Origin: Burkholderia plantarii
GTDB taxonomy: Bacteria; Pseudomonadota; Gammaproteobacteria; Burkholderiales; Burkholderiaceae
Direction: 5' to 3'
DNA length: 64,000 nucleotides
Assembly: GCF_001411805.1 (NCBI RefSeq)
Contig: NZ_CP007213.1
Location: 1,922,001-1,986,000, forward strand
Each line of letters opens with the position of its first letter. The first letter of the stretch is position 1. The notes under the pieces are model-generated. The model had not been told where the DNA came from and ran no database searches. It saw nothing but the letters and a program-made list of their open reading frames with translations. The translations under genes were made by a program, and so were the position numbers. Shown piece after piece: positions 16,907 to 27,256 of the stretch.

Positions 16907-17488
16907 CTAGGACTTTTTCTCGTACCTGGGTGCCGGTTTCGCCGGAACGGGCCGCGGCGCCGCGTGGGCGGTCGGCAACGCCGGCGCCGGGCGGCCGGCG
17001 CGCGGCATCGCGCCCGGATGCTCCGGCCCGCCGTGCGGAGCCGGCCCGGCATGCTCGGGCGCGCGCTCCGGCCCGTGTGCGTAGTCGCCATGCCCGGGAC
17101 CGTGCGCCGCGATGGCGTGGGCCGGCAGGTGGCCGCCGTGGTTCGTCATGACGTGGCGCAGTTCCTCGCGGCGGCGGAACACGTCGCGACGATGATCGCC
17201 ATGCGCGTAGAACTGGCGATGCCGCACGCCGTTCGGTCCCGCCACCCAGATATAGGTATCGCCGCGATAGATCACGACGTCGGTGTCCACGGCGGTCGCG
17301 ACGTAGATATCGGTCGGTATCGGCTCGTAGGCCACTTCGGCGCCCGGCGCGGCATCGACCGACAGCGACACGTCGCTGCCCCTGCCTGGTCCGACCGCGA
17401 CGCGGCCCTGGCCGCTGGTTACGCATCCCGCGATGCCGGCCGCGCTCGCGAGCAGCACGAGCGAGAGTTTGAGCGTTGGCTTCATCAT
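16907..17488 (-). CDS. Hypothetical lipoprotein with His/Pro-rich tail
   Basis: 193 residues. Signal peptide with lipobox (ASAAGIAGC, Cys at residue 22). The middle (residues ~30-90) looks folded: DVSLSVDAAPGAEVAYEP, DTDVVIYRGDTYIWVAGPNG. The C-terminal half is low-complexity, rich in His, Pro, Gly and Ala (HGPGHGDYAHGPERAPEHAG), which could bind metal ions but may only be a flexible linker. Two adjacent ATGs (17488 and 17485) follow a GGGGAA site. Single gene facing the DUF3325 gene. Function not recognised. Confidence 0.7.
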   Translation of the reverse strand: MMKPTLKLSLVLLASAAGIAGCVTSGQGRVAVGPGRGSDVSLSVDAAPGAEVAYEPIPTDIYVATAVDTDVVIYRGDTYIWVAGPNGVRHRQFYAHGDHRRDVFRRREELRHVMTNHGGHLPAHAIAAHGPGHGDYAHGPERAPEHAGPAPHGGPEHPGAMPRAGRPAPALPTAHAAPRPVPAKPAPRYEKKS

Positions 17489-17616
17489 GGTTCCCCGGTG
17501 TGTTTTTTTTCGATGAATCACCGGATATCGGCGCGGTGCGGCCCAGCTTGATGACTTTTCCCGGCCGGCGGGCGACGCGAATATTTCAAGCCGTTACGGC
17601 GGGCGGCGGCCCGTGC

Positions 17617-18006
17617 TCATGCCGCGTCGACGATCAGGTGCGGACGCACCGCGCGAACCCGCCGGTCCACGAAATATCCGCCGCCTTCCACGTAGCGCAG
17701 CATCAGCCGGCCGCAGGTCCTGCAGGCCCAGACGTCACACTGGTTGTACGGAAAATGGCGCGGCGAGATCGGCGCCTCGGGCGACCAGTACTGGAGGCCG
17801 CTCGGCAGGTATTCGTCATAGGACGGTTCGCGGCCGTCGTCGGCACGCAGCGTGCCGACCGGCGCCAGCATCGCCTCGTCGAGCGAGAGCGGCTGCGAGA
17901 CCCAGCCGTCGAGCGAGGTTTTCCGGCAGTCGCAGGCGGGCGGGTGCCGCGCTTCCGAAGCTTGGGCGAGGGCGAGCAGGGCGGCGGCGTCGAGAAACGG
18001 GATCAT
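17617..18006 (-). CDS. Conserved hypothetical protein with Cys pairs
   Basis: 129 residues, cytoplasmic, no signal peptide. Contains CDC near residue 25 (PACDCRKTSLDGW) and QCDVWACRTCGRLMLRYVEGGGYF in the last third; the C-x5-C-x2-C arrangement with the CxxCG turn suggests a zinc ribbon-like site. The C-terminal FVDRRVRAV is charged. Not a known family to me, though the composition and codon bias look like a real gene. It is transcribed on its own, opposite to the acidic protein gene at 18215. Confidence 0.6.
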   Translation of the reverse strand: MIPFLDAAALLALAQASEARHPPACDCRKTSLDGWVSQPLSLDEAMLAPVGTLRADDGREPSYDEYLPSGLQYWSPEAPISPRHFPYNQCDVWACRTCGRLMLRYVEGGGYFVDRRVRAVRPHLIVDAA

Positions 18007-18214
18007 CGGTCGGGAATGGCTGGGTGAAGGGGCGGGCGACGGGCGGGCGAGGGCTCATCGCCGCGAACCCGCAAGTGTAGCCCCGCGCTCGCCGGCGCGT
18101 CGATTCGGTCGCGCTCGTTCACGGCGGAGTTCGCGATTCGCGAACGCGGCGAGGTCCGGCACCCACCCCGCGCCAACCATGCGATGATATCCGGCGATTA
18201 CCCAGAGACACGCA

Positions 18215-18598
18215 ATGACGACTGAATTTGACGAGACGACGACGGCGGCGATCGCCGCGTTCGCCCGGCTGGATTTCGACACCGCCGCGCAGGCGATGCG
18301 CGCCGAGGCCGACTACGACAGCGAACGGGACCGCTGGATCTCGCGCTACATCGACGAGCATGGCGGCGGCGAGGACGACGCCGAGTACGACGCCTTGCAC
18401 GCGGAGGCCCAGACCACGCCGGAATACGCGCAATTCCTCGATACCGTGCGCCGCGACATCCTCGACTACTTCGGCGTGACCGACGATCAATTGGACTGGA
18501 CGATGGTGCTGCGCGAAGACGACAGCGACGCGCTCTGGGCCGAGGTCAACCGGCAGCGGACCGCGCTCGGCACCGGCGAGGTGCGCGGCGACCTCTGA
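18215..18598 (+). CDS. Small acidic hypothetical protein
   Basis: 127 residues, very acidic (DEHGGGEDDAEYDALHAEA), mostly helical with several Trp and Tyr residues; no signal peptide, membrane segment or recognised motif. The ATG follows a CAGAGA purine tract by five bases. The composition differs from shadow frames in G+C-rich DNA, which are Arg-rich, so I take it as real. Divergent from the Cys-pair protein and convergent with the TetR gene. Function unknown. Confidence 0.6.
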   Translation: MTTEFDETTTAAIAAFARLDFDTAAQAMRAEADYDSERDRWISRYIDEHGGGEDDAEYDALHAEAQTTPEYAQFLDTVRRDILDYFGVTDDQLDWTMVLREDDSDALWAEVNRQRTALGTGEVRGDL

Positions 18599-18628
18599 GC
18601 GCCGCCGGGCGGCGGGAAGCAACGACGG

Positions 18629-19345
18629 TCAGGGCGCGCCGCCAACCCGCCCCAACGCCTCCCTGACATCGCGCTCGAACTGCGCCAGCGCCGCCACGTC
18701 CGGCGCCGGCGGCTGCAACGCCACCCACAGCACGCCGATCAACTGCTCGGCCGTGCGCTCCGCGTCCAGCTCGCGCCGGCCCAGGATCGCGTCCCACAGC
18801 ACATGCTCGATCGGCCCGAACACGAGCGAGCGCAGCAGGCTCAAGGGCAGATCGGCCCGCACCTGCCCGGCCGCCTGCCCGCGCGCGAGCACGTCCATCA
18901 GCGGGGCGGTGTAGCGCCGCTGCAGCGCGCTTAGCTCGTCGCCGAGCATTTCCTGCCTGGCGCGCCCCTCCGACAGCACCAGCGCGCACAGCCCCGTCCC
19001 GTTCACCAGCATCAGCCGCAAATGCGTGCGCACGATGAACGCGAACTGCTCCCGCACCGGCGCGCCCACCGGCAAGCCGGCCTCGAACGCGGCGATGTTC
19101 TCGTCGTACCAGTCCGCGATCACGCGCGCGCACAGCTCGCGCTTGCCGCGAAAGTAGCTGAACACGGTGGCCTCGGACACCCCCACGCGCTGCGCGATCT
19201 CGGCCGCCGTGGCGTGTTCGTAACCTTTCTCCGCGAATACCTCGCGCCCGGCGCGCAGGATGTCCTGCACGCGCTGCTGCGACTTGCGTCCGGCGGGCGC
19301 GCGGCTGCCGTCGGCGCGCTCGGACTTGACGGGGCTGCTCGTCAT
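18629..19345 (-). CDS. TetR-family regulator of the liu operon (LiuQ-like)
   Basis: 238 residues. N-terminal helix-turn-helix domain around residues 25-70 (ILRAGREVFAEKGYEHATAA, EIAQRVGVSEATVFSYFRGK), then a ligand-binding helical core. It is divergent from liuA with 229 bases between start codons. In betaproteobacteria, branched-chain degradation genes are known to be governed by a TetR protein called LiuQ, whereas gammaproteobacteria use the MerR-type LiuR; the position fits LiuQ. The two TGAG-N5-CTCA palindromes in the intergenic region are its likely operators. The effector would be a pathway acyl-CoA; that is inference. Confidence 0.85.
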   Translation of the reverse strand: MTSSPVKSERADGSRAPAGRKSQQRVQDILRAGREVFAEKGYEHATAAEIAQRVGVSEATVFSYFRGKRELCARVIADWYDENIAAFEAGLPVGAPVREQFAFIVRTHLRLMLVNGTGLCALVLSEGRARQEMLGDELSALQRRYTAPLMDVLARGQAAGQVRADLPLSLLRSLVFGPIEHVLWDAILGRRELDAERTAEQLIGVLWVALQPPAPDVAALAQFERDVREALGRVGGAP

Positions 19346-19404
19346 GATGGATTCACGTTCCGCTCGATCGATCCGGCCGATGATAGCCGAGTCCGGCTAA
19401 AAAA

Positions 19405-19419
19405 TTGAGTAACACTCAA
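19405..19419. promoter_or_regulatory. Palindromic operator 1 (liu regulator)
   Basis: TTGAGT-AAC-ACTCAA, a perfect 6-3-6 palindrome centred 67 bases upstream of the TetR start. Its core TGAG-N5-CTCA recurs at 19503-19519. Likely a binding site of the adjacent TetR regulator. Confidence 0.55.
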
Positions 19420-19502
19420 AAAACAATTGACGCGCCATCGGGCCAAGCGCGACACTAGCCGCCATCAAACGGCATCGTTCAATCGATCGGCGCCCGGACA
19501 AT

Positions 19503-19519
19503 TCTGAGCAAAACTCAGA
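19503..19519. promoter_or_regulatory. Palindromic operator 2 (liu regulator)
   Basis: TCTGAG-N5-CTCAGA, with the same TGAG-N5-CTCA core as the site at 19405-19419. It lies 56-72 bases upstream of liuA, where a TetR repressor would block that promoter. Confidence 0.55.
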
Positions 19520-19574
19520 TCGACAGGCAGCACCGGATCGGCCGAACGCACTTTCTGGAATCGGAGGAGGAGAC

Positions 19575-20756
19575 ATGAGCAACCTGCCCGGCGTGCAATT
19601 CATGCTCGGTGAGGACATCGAGATGCTGCGCGACGCGATCGCGACGTTCGCCGCGAAGGAGATCGCGCCGCGCGCGGCCGAGATCGATCGCACCGACCAG
19701 TTCCCGATGGACCTGTGGCGCAAGTTCGGCGAGCTCGGCGTGCTCGGCATGACGGTGGGCGAGGAATACGGCGGCGCGAACCTCGGCTACACGGCGCACA
19801 TGGTGGCGATGGAGGAGATCTCGCGCGCCTCGGCGTCGGTCGGCCTGTCCTACGGCGCGCATTCGAACCTCTGCGTGAACCAGATCCACCGCAACGGCAG
19901 CGAGGCGCAGAAGCGCCGCTACCTGCCGAAGCTGATCTCGGGCGAGCACGTGGGCGCGCTGGCGATGAGCGAGCCGAACGCGGGCTCGGACGTGGTCAGC
20001 ATGAAGCTGCGCGCCGACAGGCGCGGCAGCCACTACGTGCTGAACGGCACCAAGATGTGGATCACGAACGGCCCCGATTGCGACACGCTCGTGGTCTACG
20101 CGAAGACCGAGCCGGAAGCGGGCGCGCGCGGCATGACGGCGTTCATCGTCGAGAAGGGCATGAAGGGCTTCTCGGTGGCGCAGAAGCTCGACAAGCTCGG
20201 CATGCGCGGCTCGCACACGGGCGAGCTGGTGTTCCAGGACGTGGAAGTGCCGGAAGAGAACGTGCTGGGCGAGGTGGGCAGCGGCGTGAAGGTGCTGATG
20301 AGCGGGCTCGACTACGAACGCGCGGTGCTGGCGGGCGGCCCGACCGGCATCATGGCGGCCTGCCTCGACGCGGTGGTGCCGTACATCCACGACCGCAAGC
20401 AGTTCGGCCAGTCGATCGGCGAATTCCAGCTGATCCAGGGCAAGGTGGCCGACATGTACACGAACTTCCAGGCCTGCCGCGCCTACCTGTACGCGGTGGG
20501 CCGGCACCTGGACGCGGCCGGCAGCCAGCACGTGCGCCAGGCGCGCAAGGACTGCGCGGGCGTGATCCTCTACACGGCCGAGCGCGCCACCTGGATGGCG
20601 GGCGAGGCGATCCAGATCCTCGGCGGCAACGGCTACATCAACGAATACCCGGTGGGCCGGCTCTGGCGCGACGCGAAGCTCTACGAGATCGGCGCGGGCA
20701 CGAGCGAGATCCGCCGCATGCTGATCGGCCGCGAACTGTTCGCCGAGACGGCCTGA
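19575..20756 (+). CDS. liuA: Isovaleryl-CoA dehydrogenase
   Basis: FAD-dependent acyl-CoA dehydrogenase, 393 residues, that oxidises isovaleryl-CoA to 3-methylcrotonyl-CoA in leucine breakdown. Family motifs: [18 protein letters not shown] (FAD/substrate site), [20 protein letters not shown], and [20 protein letters not shown]. The [20 protein letters not shown] stretch is characteristic of isovaleryl-CoA dehydrogenases as opposed to short-chain acyl-CoA dehydrogenases. A strong GGAGGAGG site precedes the ATG. First gene of the liuABCD operon; electrons would pass to ETF. Confidence 0.95.
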   Translation: MSNLPGVQFMLGEDIEMLRDAIATFAAKEIAPRAAEIDRTDQFPMDLWRKFGELGVLGMTVGEEYGGANLGYTAHMVAMEEISRASASVGLSYGAHSNLCVNQIHRNGSEAQKRRYLPKLISGEHVGALAMSEPNAGSDVVSMKLRADRRGSHYVLNGTKMWITNGPDCDTLVVYAKTEPEAGARGMTAFIVEKGMKGFSVAQKLDKLGMRGSHTGELVFQDVEVPEENVLGEVGSGVKVLMSGLDYERAVLAGGPTGIMAACLDAVVPYIHDRKQFGQSIGEFQLIQGKVADMYTNFQACRAYLYAVGRHLDAAGSQHVRQARKDCAGVILYTAERATWMAGEAIQILGGNGYINEYPVGRLWRDAKLYEIGAGTSEIRRMLIGRELFAETA

Positions 20757-20777
20757 GCGCCGCGCGGAGCCGACACG

Positions 20778-22385
20778 ATGCCGATCCTCGAATCGAAACT
20801 GAACCCCCGCTCCGACGAATTCCGCGCCAACGCGGCCGCGCTCGACGCGCTGGTGGCGGACCTGCGCGAGAAGGTCGCGCGGCTCGCGCTGGGCGGCGGG
20901 CAGGCCGCGCGCGACAAGCACGTGGCGCGCGGCAAGCTGCTGCCGCGCGAGCGCATCGCGCTGCTGCTGGACCCGGGCTCGCCGTTCCTCGAACTCTCGC
21001 AGCTCGCCGCGTTCGGCATGTACAACGACGACGCGCCGGGCGCCGGCATCATCACCGGCATCGGCCGGATCGCCGGGCGCGAGTGCGTGATCGTCTGCAA
21101 CGACGCCACCGTGAAGGGCGGCACCTATTACCCGGTCACGGTCAAGAAGCACGTGCGCGCGCAGGAGATCGCGGCCGAGAACCGGCTGCCCTGCGTCTAT
21201 CTCGTCGATTCGGGCGGCGCGAACCTGCCGAACCAGGACGAGGTGTTTCCCGATCGCGACCACTTCGGCCGGATCTTCTACAACCAGGCGAACCTGTCGG
21301 CGGCCGGCATCGCGCAGATCGCCGTGGTGATGGGCTCCTGCACGGCGGGCGGCGCCTACGTGCCGGCGATGAGCGACGAATCGATCATCGTCAGGGAGCA
21401 GGGCACGATCTTCCTGGGCGGCCCGCCGCTCGTGAAGGCGGCCACCGGCGAGGAAGTCAGCGCCGAGGATCTGGGCGGCGGCGACGTCCATACGCGGCTG
21501 TCGGGCGTGGTCGACCATCTGGCGCAGAACGACGCGCACGCGCTCGCGATCGCGCGGTCGATCGTCGGCAACCTCGGCGCGAAGGCCGCGCCGCCGCTCG
21601 CGCCCACCGAACCGCTGCCGCCGCGCTACGACCCGGCCGAGCTGGCCGGCGTGATCCCGGCCGATACGCGCAAGCCGTTCGACGTGCGCGAGGTGATCGC
21701 GCGCATCGTCGACGATTCGGCCTTCGACGAATTCAAGGCCCGCTTCGGCACCACGCTCGTCACGGGCTTCGCGCGGATCTGGGGCCATCCGGTCGGGATC
21801 GTCGCGAACAACGGCATCCTGTTCTCGGAATCGGCCGTGAAGGGCGCGCACTTCATCGAGCTGTGCTGCCAGCGCAAGATCCCGCTGGTGTTCCTGCAGA
21901 ACATCACGGGCTTCATGGTGGGCCGCAAGTACGAGAACGAGGGCATCGCGCGGCACGGCGCGAAGATGGTCACGGCGGTGGCCACGGCCAAGGTGCCGAA
22001 GTTCACGGTGATCATCGGCGGCTCGTTCGGCGCGGGCAACTACGGCATGTGCGGCCGTGCCTACTCGCCGCGCTTCCTCTGGATGTGGCCGAACGCGCGC
22101 ATCTCGGTGATGGGCGGCGACCAGGCCGCCTCGGTGCTGGCCACGGTGCGCCGCGACGGCATCGAGGCGAAGGGCGGCAGCTGGTCGGCCGACGAGGAGG
22201 CCGCGTTCAAGGCGCCGATCCGCGAGCAGTACGAGCGGCAGGGCCACCCGTACTACGCGAGCGCGCGGCTGTGGGACGACGGCGTGATCGAGCCGGCCCG
22301 CACGCGCGACGTGCTCGGGCTCGGGCTGGCCGCCGCGATGAACGCGCCGATCGAGGACACGCGTTTCGGCGTGTTCCGGATGTAA
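20778..22385 (+). CDS. liuB: Methylcrotonyl-CoA carboxylase, carboxyltransferase (beta) subunit
   Basis: 535 residues of the carboxyltransferase type, which moves the carboxyl group from biotin to 3-methylcrotonyl-CoA. Visible features: [59 protein letters not shown] and [20 protein letters not shown], the last two forming the second oxyanion region. The N-terminal [14 protein letters not shown] opening is typical of MCC beta. 21 bases after liuA, 10 before liuC. Partner of LiuD. Confidence 0.95.
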   Translation: MPILESKLNPRSDEFRANAAALDALVADLREKVARLALGGGQAARDKHVARGKLLPRERIALLLDPGSPFLELSQLAAFGMYNDDAPGAGIITGIGRIAGRECVIVCNDATVKGGTYYPVTVKKHVRAQEIAAENRLPCVYLVDSGGANLPNQDEVFPDRDHFGRIFYNQANLSAAGIAQIAVVMGSCTAGGAYVPAMSDESIIVREQGTIFLGGPPLVKAATGEEVSAEDLGGGDVHTRLSGVVDHLAQNDAHALAIARSIVGNLGAKAAPPLAPTEPLPPRYDPAELAGVIPADTRKPFDVREVIARIVDDSAFDEFKARFGTTLVTGFARIWGHPVGIVANNGILFSESAVKGAHFIELCCQRKIPLVFLQNITGFMVGRKYENEGIARHGAKMVTAVATAKVPKFTVIIGGSFGAGNYGMCGRAYSPRFLWMWPNARISVMGGDQAASVLATVRRDGIEAKGGSWSADEEAAFKAPIREQYERQGHPYYASARLWDDGVIEPARTRDVLGLGLAAAMNAPIEDTRFGVFRM

Positions 22386-22395
22386 GGAGGCAGGC

Positions 22396-23181
22396 ATGCG
22401 ATACGAGACGATTCGCGTCACCGACCAGCAGCGCATCGCCACGGTCACGCTGGCGCGGCCCGAGGTGCGCAACGCGTTCAACGAGACGACGATCGCGGAG
22501 CTGACCGCCGTGTTCGGCGAACTCGACGCCCGCGACGACATCCGCGCGGTGGTGCTGGCCGCCGACGGGCCGGCGTTTTGCGCCGGCGCGGACCTGAACT
22601 GGATGCGCCGCATGGCCGGCTACACCGACGACGAGAACCGCGCCGACGCGCGCCGGCTCGCGCGCATGCTGGAGGCCGTCTACCGCTGCGGCAAGCCGGT
22701 GATCGCGCGCGTCCACGGCGACGCCTACGCGGGCGGCGTCGGCCTGGTCGCGGCCTGCGACGTCGCGATCGCCGCCGCGCCGGCGCGCTTCTGCCTGTCG
22801 GAAGCGCGGCTCGGGCTGATCCCGGCCACCATCGCGCCCTACGTGGTGCGCGCGCTCGGCGAGCGCGCCTCGCGCCGCTACTTCACCACTGCCGAGGTAT
22901 TCGACAGCGCGCGCGCCGCGCAGCTCGGGCTGATCCACGAGGCGGTGCCGGCCGAGGCGCTCGACGCCGCGATCGCGCAGCTGGGCGAGACGCTGCGCGC
23001 CAACGGGCCGGCCGCGGTGCGCACCGCCAAGCGGCTGGTGGCCGAGGTGGCCGGCCGCGCGCTCGACGACGCGCTGATCGAGCAGACCGCCGACTGGATC
23101 GCGGCCACGCGCGCCGGTGCCGAGGCGCGCGAGGGCATCGCGGCGTTCCTCGACAAGCGCACGCCGTCATGGCGCGAATGA
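22396..23181 (+). CDS. liuC: Methylglutaconyl-CoA hydratase (enoyl-CoA hydratase family)
   Basis: 261-residue crotonase-fold enzyme that hydrates 3-methylglutaconyl-CoA to HMG-CoA. Oxyanion-hole segments: FCAGADLNWMRRMAGYTDDE and HGDAYAGGVGLVAACDVAIA; SEARLGLIPATIAPYVVRAL is the region usually found in the methylglutaconyl-CoA hydratases of liu operons. A GGAGG site lies 5 bases before the ATG. Position between the two carboxylase subunit genes is the standard liu order. Confidence 0.93.
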   Translation: MRYETIRVTDQQRIATVTLARPEVRNAFNETTIAELTAVFGELDARDDIRAVVLAADGPAFCAGADLNWMRRMAGYTDDENRADARRLARMLEAVYRCGKPVIARVHGDAYAGGVGLVAACDVAIAAAPARFCLSEARLGLIPATIAPYVVRALGERASRRYFTTAEVFDSARAAQLGLIHEAVPAEALDAAIAQLGETLRANGPAAVRTAKRLVAEVAGRALDDALIEQTADWIAATRAGAEAREGIAAFLDKRTPSWRE

Positions 23182-23286
23182 GGCCGGCGCGGCGGCATCC
23201 CGGCGGCGCGGATTGCCCGCGCCCGAACCGCCGCTGATCCGCCGTCACGGCCTTTCCGAACCCCGATTACCGAATCCCGACCGACC

Positions 23287-25314
<2,028 letters not shown>

Positions 25315-25323
25315 AGGCGCCGC

Positions 25324-25380
25324 TTGAACTGGCTACCTGAGCTGGCTACCTGAACGGGCTGCCTGAGCTGGCGGCTTGAA
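25324..25380. repeat. Short direct repeats downstream of liuD
   Basis: Three imperfect copies of CTGGCTACCTGA (CTGGCTACCTGAG, CTGGCTACCTGAA, GGGCTGCCTGAG) followed by a diverged fourth (CTGGCGGCTTGAA). They fill the gap between liuD and the convergent thioesterase gene. Each unit carries the TGA triplet. Likely slippage product; no hairpin seen. Confidence 0.4.
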
Positions 25381-25430
25381 GGCGCCGTTTCGGGCGGCGA
25401 GCCGCTCGGCGGCGGCCTGCCGCCCGCGAT

Positions 25431-25862
25431 CTACTCGCCGGGCGCCGAACGCTGCAGCGACGCCAGCCTGGTGCGCGCGCGATCGGACAACGGCTTCGAA
25501 CGGCGCGTTCCGCTATCGATCTGGACGATGACGGTCTGGGCGAACGCGGCGCATGTGTCGTCCTGGAACAGGCACTGTTCGAGCTGGATCGAGGCGCGGC
25601 CGATCGAGGCGATGCGCGTCGCGATTTCCACCGTGCCGGGCCAGCGCAGCTCGGCGCGGAATTCGAGCGACAGGTTGGCGATCACGAACTCGCCATCCGG
25701 GTCGGCGAGCGGTTCATGCGTGCCGTAGAGAATCGCCACGCGACCGGTTTCGAGGAACGTCGCGAACACGGCGTTGTTCACGTGCCCTTGCCGGTCGGTA
25801 TCGGCGTAGCGGATCGTGTCGAAGCCCCGGATCGGGAAGTCGTCCGGCGTCGGGCTAGTCAC
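25431..25862 (-). CDS. Acyl-CoA thioesterase, 4HBT hot-dog fold
   Basis: 143 residues. The opening IRGFDTIRYADTDRQGHVNNAVF carries the Y-x-D-T-D-x-x-G-H-x-N-N motif of 4-hydroxybenzoyl-CoA thioesterase/YbgC proteins, with the catalytic Asp and His. The GTG at 25862 overlaps the GST stop codon, giving tight coupling; an upstream ATG at 25916 would extend the protein into the GST frame and is less likely. Probably hydrolyses an acyl-CoA or aryl-CoA. Forms a two-gene minus-strand operon with the GST and faces the liu operon. Confidence 0.83.
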   Translation of the reverse strand: MTSPTPDDFPIRGFDTIRYADTDRQGHVNNAVFATFLETGRVAILYGTHEPLADPDGEFVIANLSLEFRAELRWPGTVEIATRIASIGRASIQLEQCLFQDDTCAAFAQTVIVQIDSGTRRSKPLSDRARTRLASLQRSAPGE

Positions 25863-26583
25863 GTGGGCTCCGTGCCCGCAGGCCGTGATGGGTGGGCGCG
25901 TGTCTCGCGATGCCACCGAACAGGTCGAACATGCGTTCGCGCCACGCGTAGGCGGGATCGTCCGGGGCGAGCAGATCGAGGTCGGTCACGCAATGGCCCC
26001 ACATGAACATGCCGAATACGCAGTAGTCGGCGTAGTTCGGCGAGCTGCCGGCCAGGAACGGTTGACGCCTCAGCGTCGCGCGCAGCGGCGTGAGCACGCG
26101 CTTGAGATCGCCGAGGAATTCCGGGCGGCGCGCCCTCAACGTCTCGAACGTCATCCCGAGCCGCGCCTCGCGCGACGAACGGAAATACGACTGATCCTTG
26201 GCGGGCAGCACCGCGGGGATGTCCGGGGCGAGCAGGCGGGCGAGCACCGGCAGCAGCGCCGTGTCGGCCCATTGATTGACGAACGCGCAGGCGGCCAGGT
26301 CGCCGTTGCGGCCCGCGAGGGAGGGCCGGTCCGGAAAGCGTGCCTCCAGGTGCTGCGCGATGCGCCACGAGTCGCTGACGGGCGCGCCGTCGTCGATCAG
26401 GACGGGCACGCATTCCTGCCCCGAGAACGCGATGCTCGATTTCTCGGTGAAATGCCACGGCACGGCTTCCGCGCTCAGATCCTTGTGGGCCAGCGCCATC
26501 CGGATCTTCCAGCAATGCGGACTGAAGCGCAGTGCCTGATCGGCGCCGGCCAGTTCGAACAGGATCAATCCCGAACCGCTCAT
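25855..26583 (-). CDS. Glutathione S-transferase, etherase-like
   Basis: 242 residues. N-terminal thioredoxin-like domain with FSPHCWKIRMALAHKDLSAE and ECVPVLIDDGAPVSDSWRIA (the VPVL cis-Pro and DS glutathione-binding motif), then an all-helical C-terminal domain. The SPHCWK-RMALAHKGL style opening resembles LigE/LigF-type beta-etherases and related GSTs of betaproteobacteria. The substrate is unknown. The coupled thioesterase suggests work on an aromatic or other CoA-linked compound, which is only an inference. Confidence 0.82.
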   Translation of the reverse strand: MSGSGLILFELAGADQALRFSPHCWKIRMALAHKDLSAEAVPWHFTEKSSIAFSGQECVPVLIDDGAPVSDSWRIAQHLEARFPDRPSLAGRNGDLAACAFVNQWADTALLPVLARLLAPDIPAVLPAKDQSYFRSSREARLGMTFETLRARRPEFLGDLKRVLTPLRATLRRQPFLAGSSPNYADYCVFGMFMWGHCVTDLDLLAPDDPAYAWRERMFDLFGGIARHAPTHHGLRARSPRD

Positions 26584-27256
26584 GTCTTCCTCCCGGTCCG
26601 GCGCGGCGAATCCGAACGCCGCCCGGACGAATGTCGATGCGACCGTGCCGTTACGGCGGTCGCCGTTGGTGATGCCGCCGGTGACGCGACCGGCGTGGAC
26701 AGCGGCCCGAACCGGCGCCGCGGGTGCGGAAAATCATCCGGAATCCGTCGCCCCGGCCGTTCACGCGTCGAGCATGTCCCGGACGCCATGGTCGCGATCC
26801 GCCGGCGCAATGTCCAGTATGCGATAAAGCGGGCCGACGGCGGCGTCCGAACGATGTGTCAGGGGGCGGGTGCGCGGCAATGATGATTCTGCCGCGCCGC
26901 CGGTGTGGCGCCGCCGTGGATCGGCAGGTCCGGCGAGACGGCCGGCGGCGCCCGGGCGAGGCCCGCGATGCCGTGCGGACAGCAATTGCAGGCTGCTGCT
27001 CGGCCCGCGGATCGCGGAGCCGAAGCCGCCGTGGATCCGGCTATCCTGACACGACACGGCGCCGGCCGATGCAGGGTCTCGCCGCGTTCGCGAATCCCGC
27101 GTCGATTCGTTCCGCAGGCGGCACCGGTTCGCGCAAATCGGGCCGATTCGAACCGGAATTGGCGAAAAAACGCGCGCCATGCCGTGGAAATCGTGCTCGC
27201 GGTGCCGGAAACGCGCGAGAATCCGCCTGTCGTGGCAAGCAGGTGCGGAGGAATCC
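26584..27256. other. Intergenic region, no gene seen
   Basis: About 670 bases between the divergent GST and MASE1 genes. I see no RNA gene, strong hairpin or persuasive open frame; translated frames here (for example 26761-27258 on the minus strand) are Arg/Pro-rich without a ribosome site. It presumably carries the promoters of both neighbours. Confidence 0.45.

Noticed and set aside
19515..22613. Very long open frame on the minus strand opposite liuA, liuB and part of liuC
   Set aside because: Full of Arg, Ala and His, no ribosome site or domain, and exactly antisense to well-supported liu genes; a by-product of strong G/C third-position bias.
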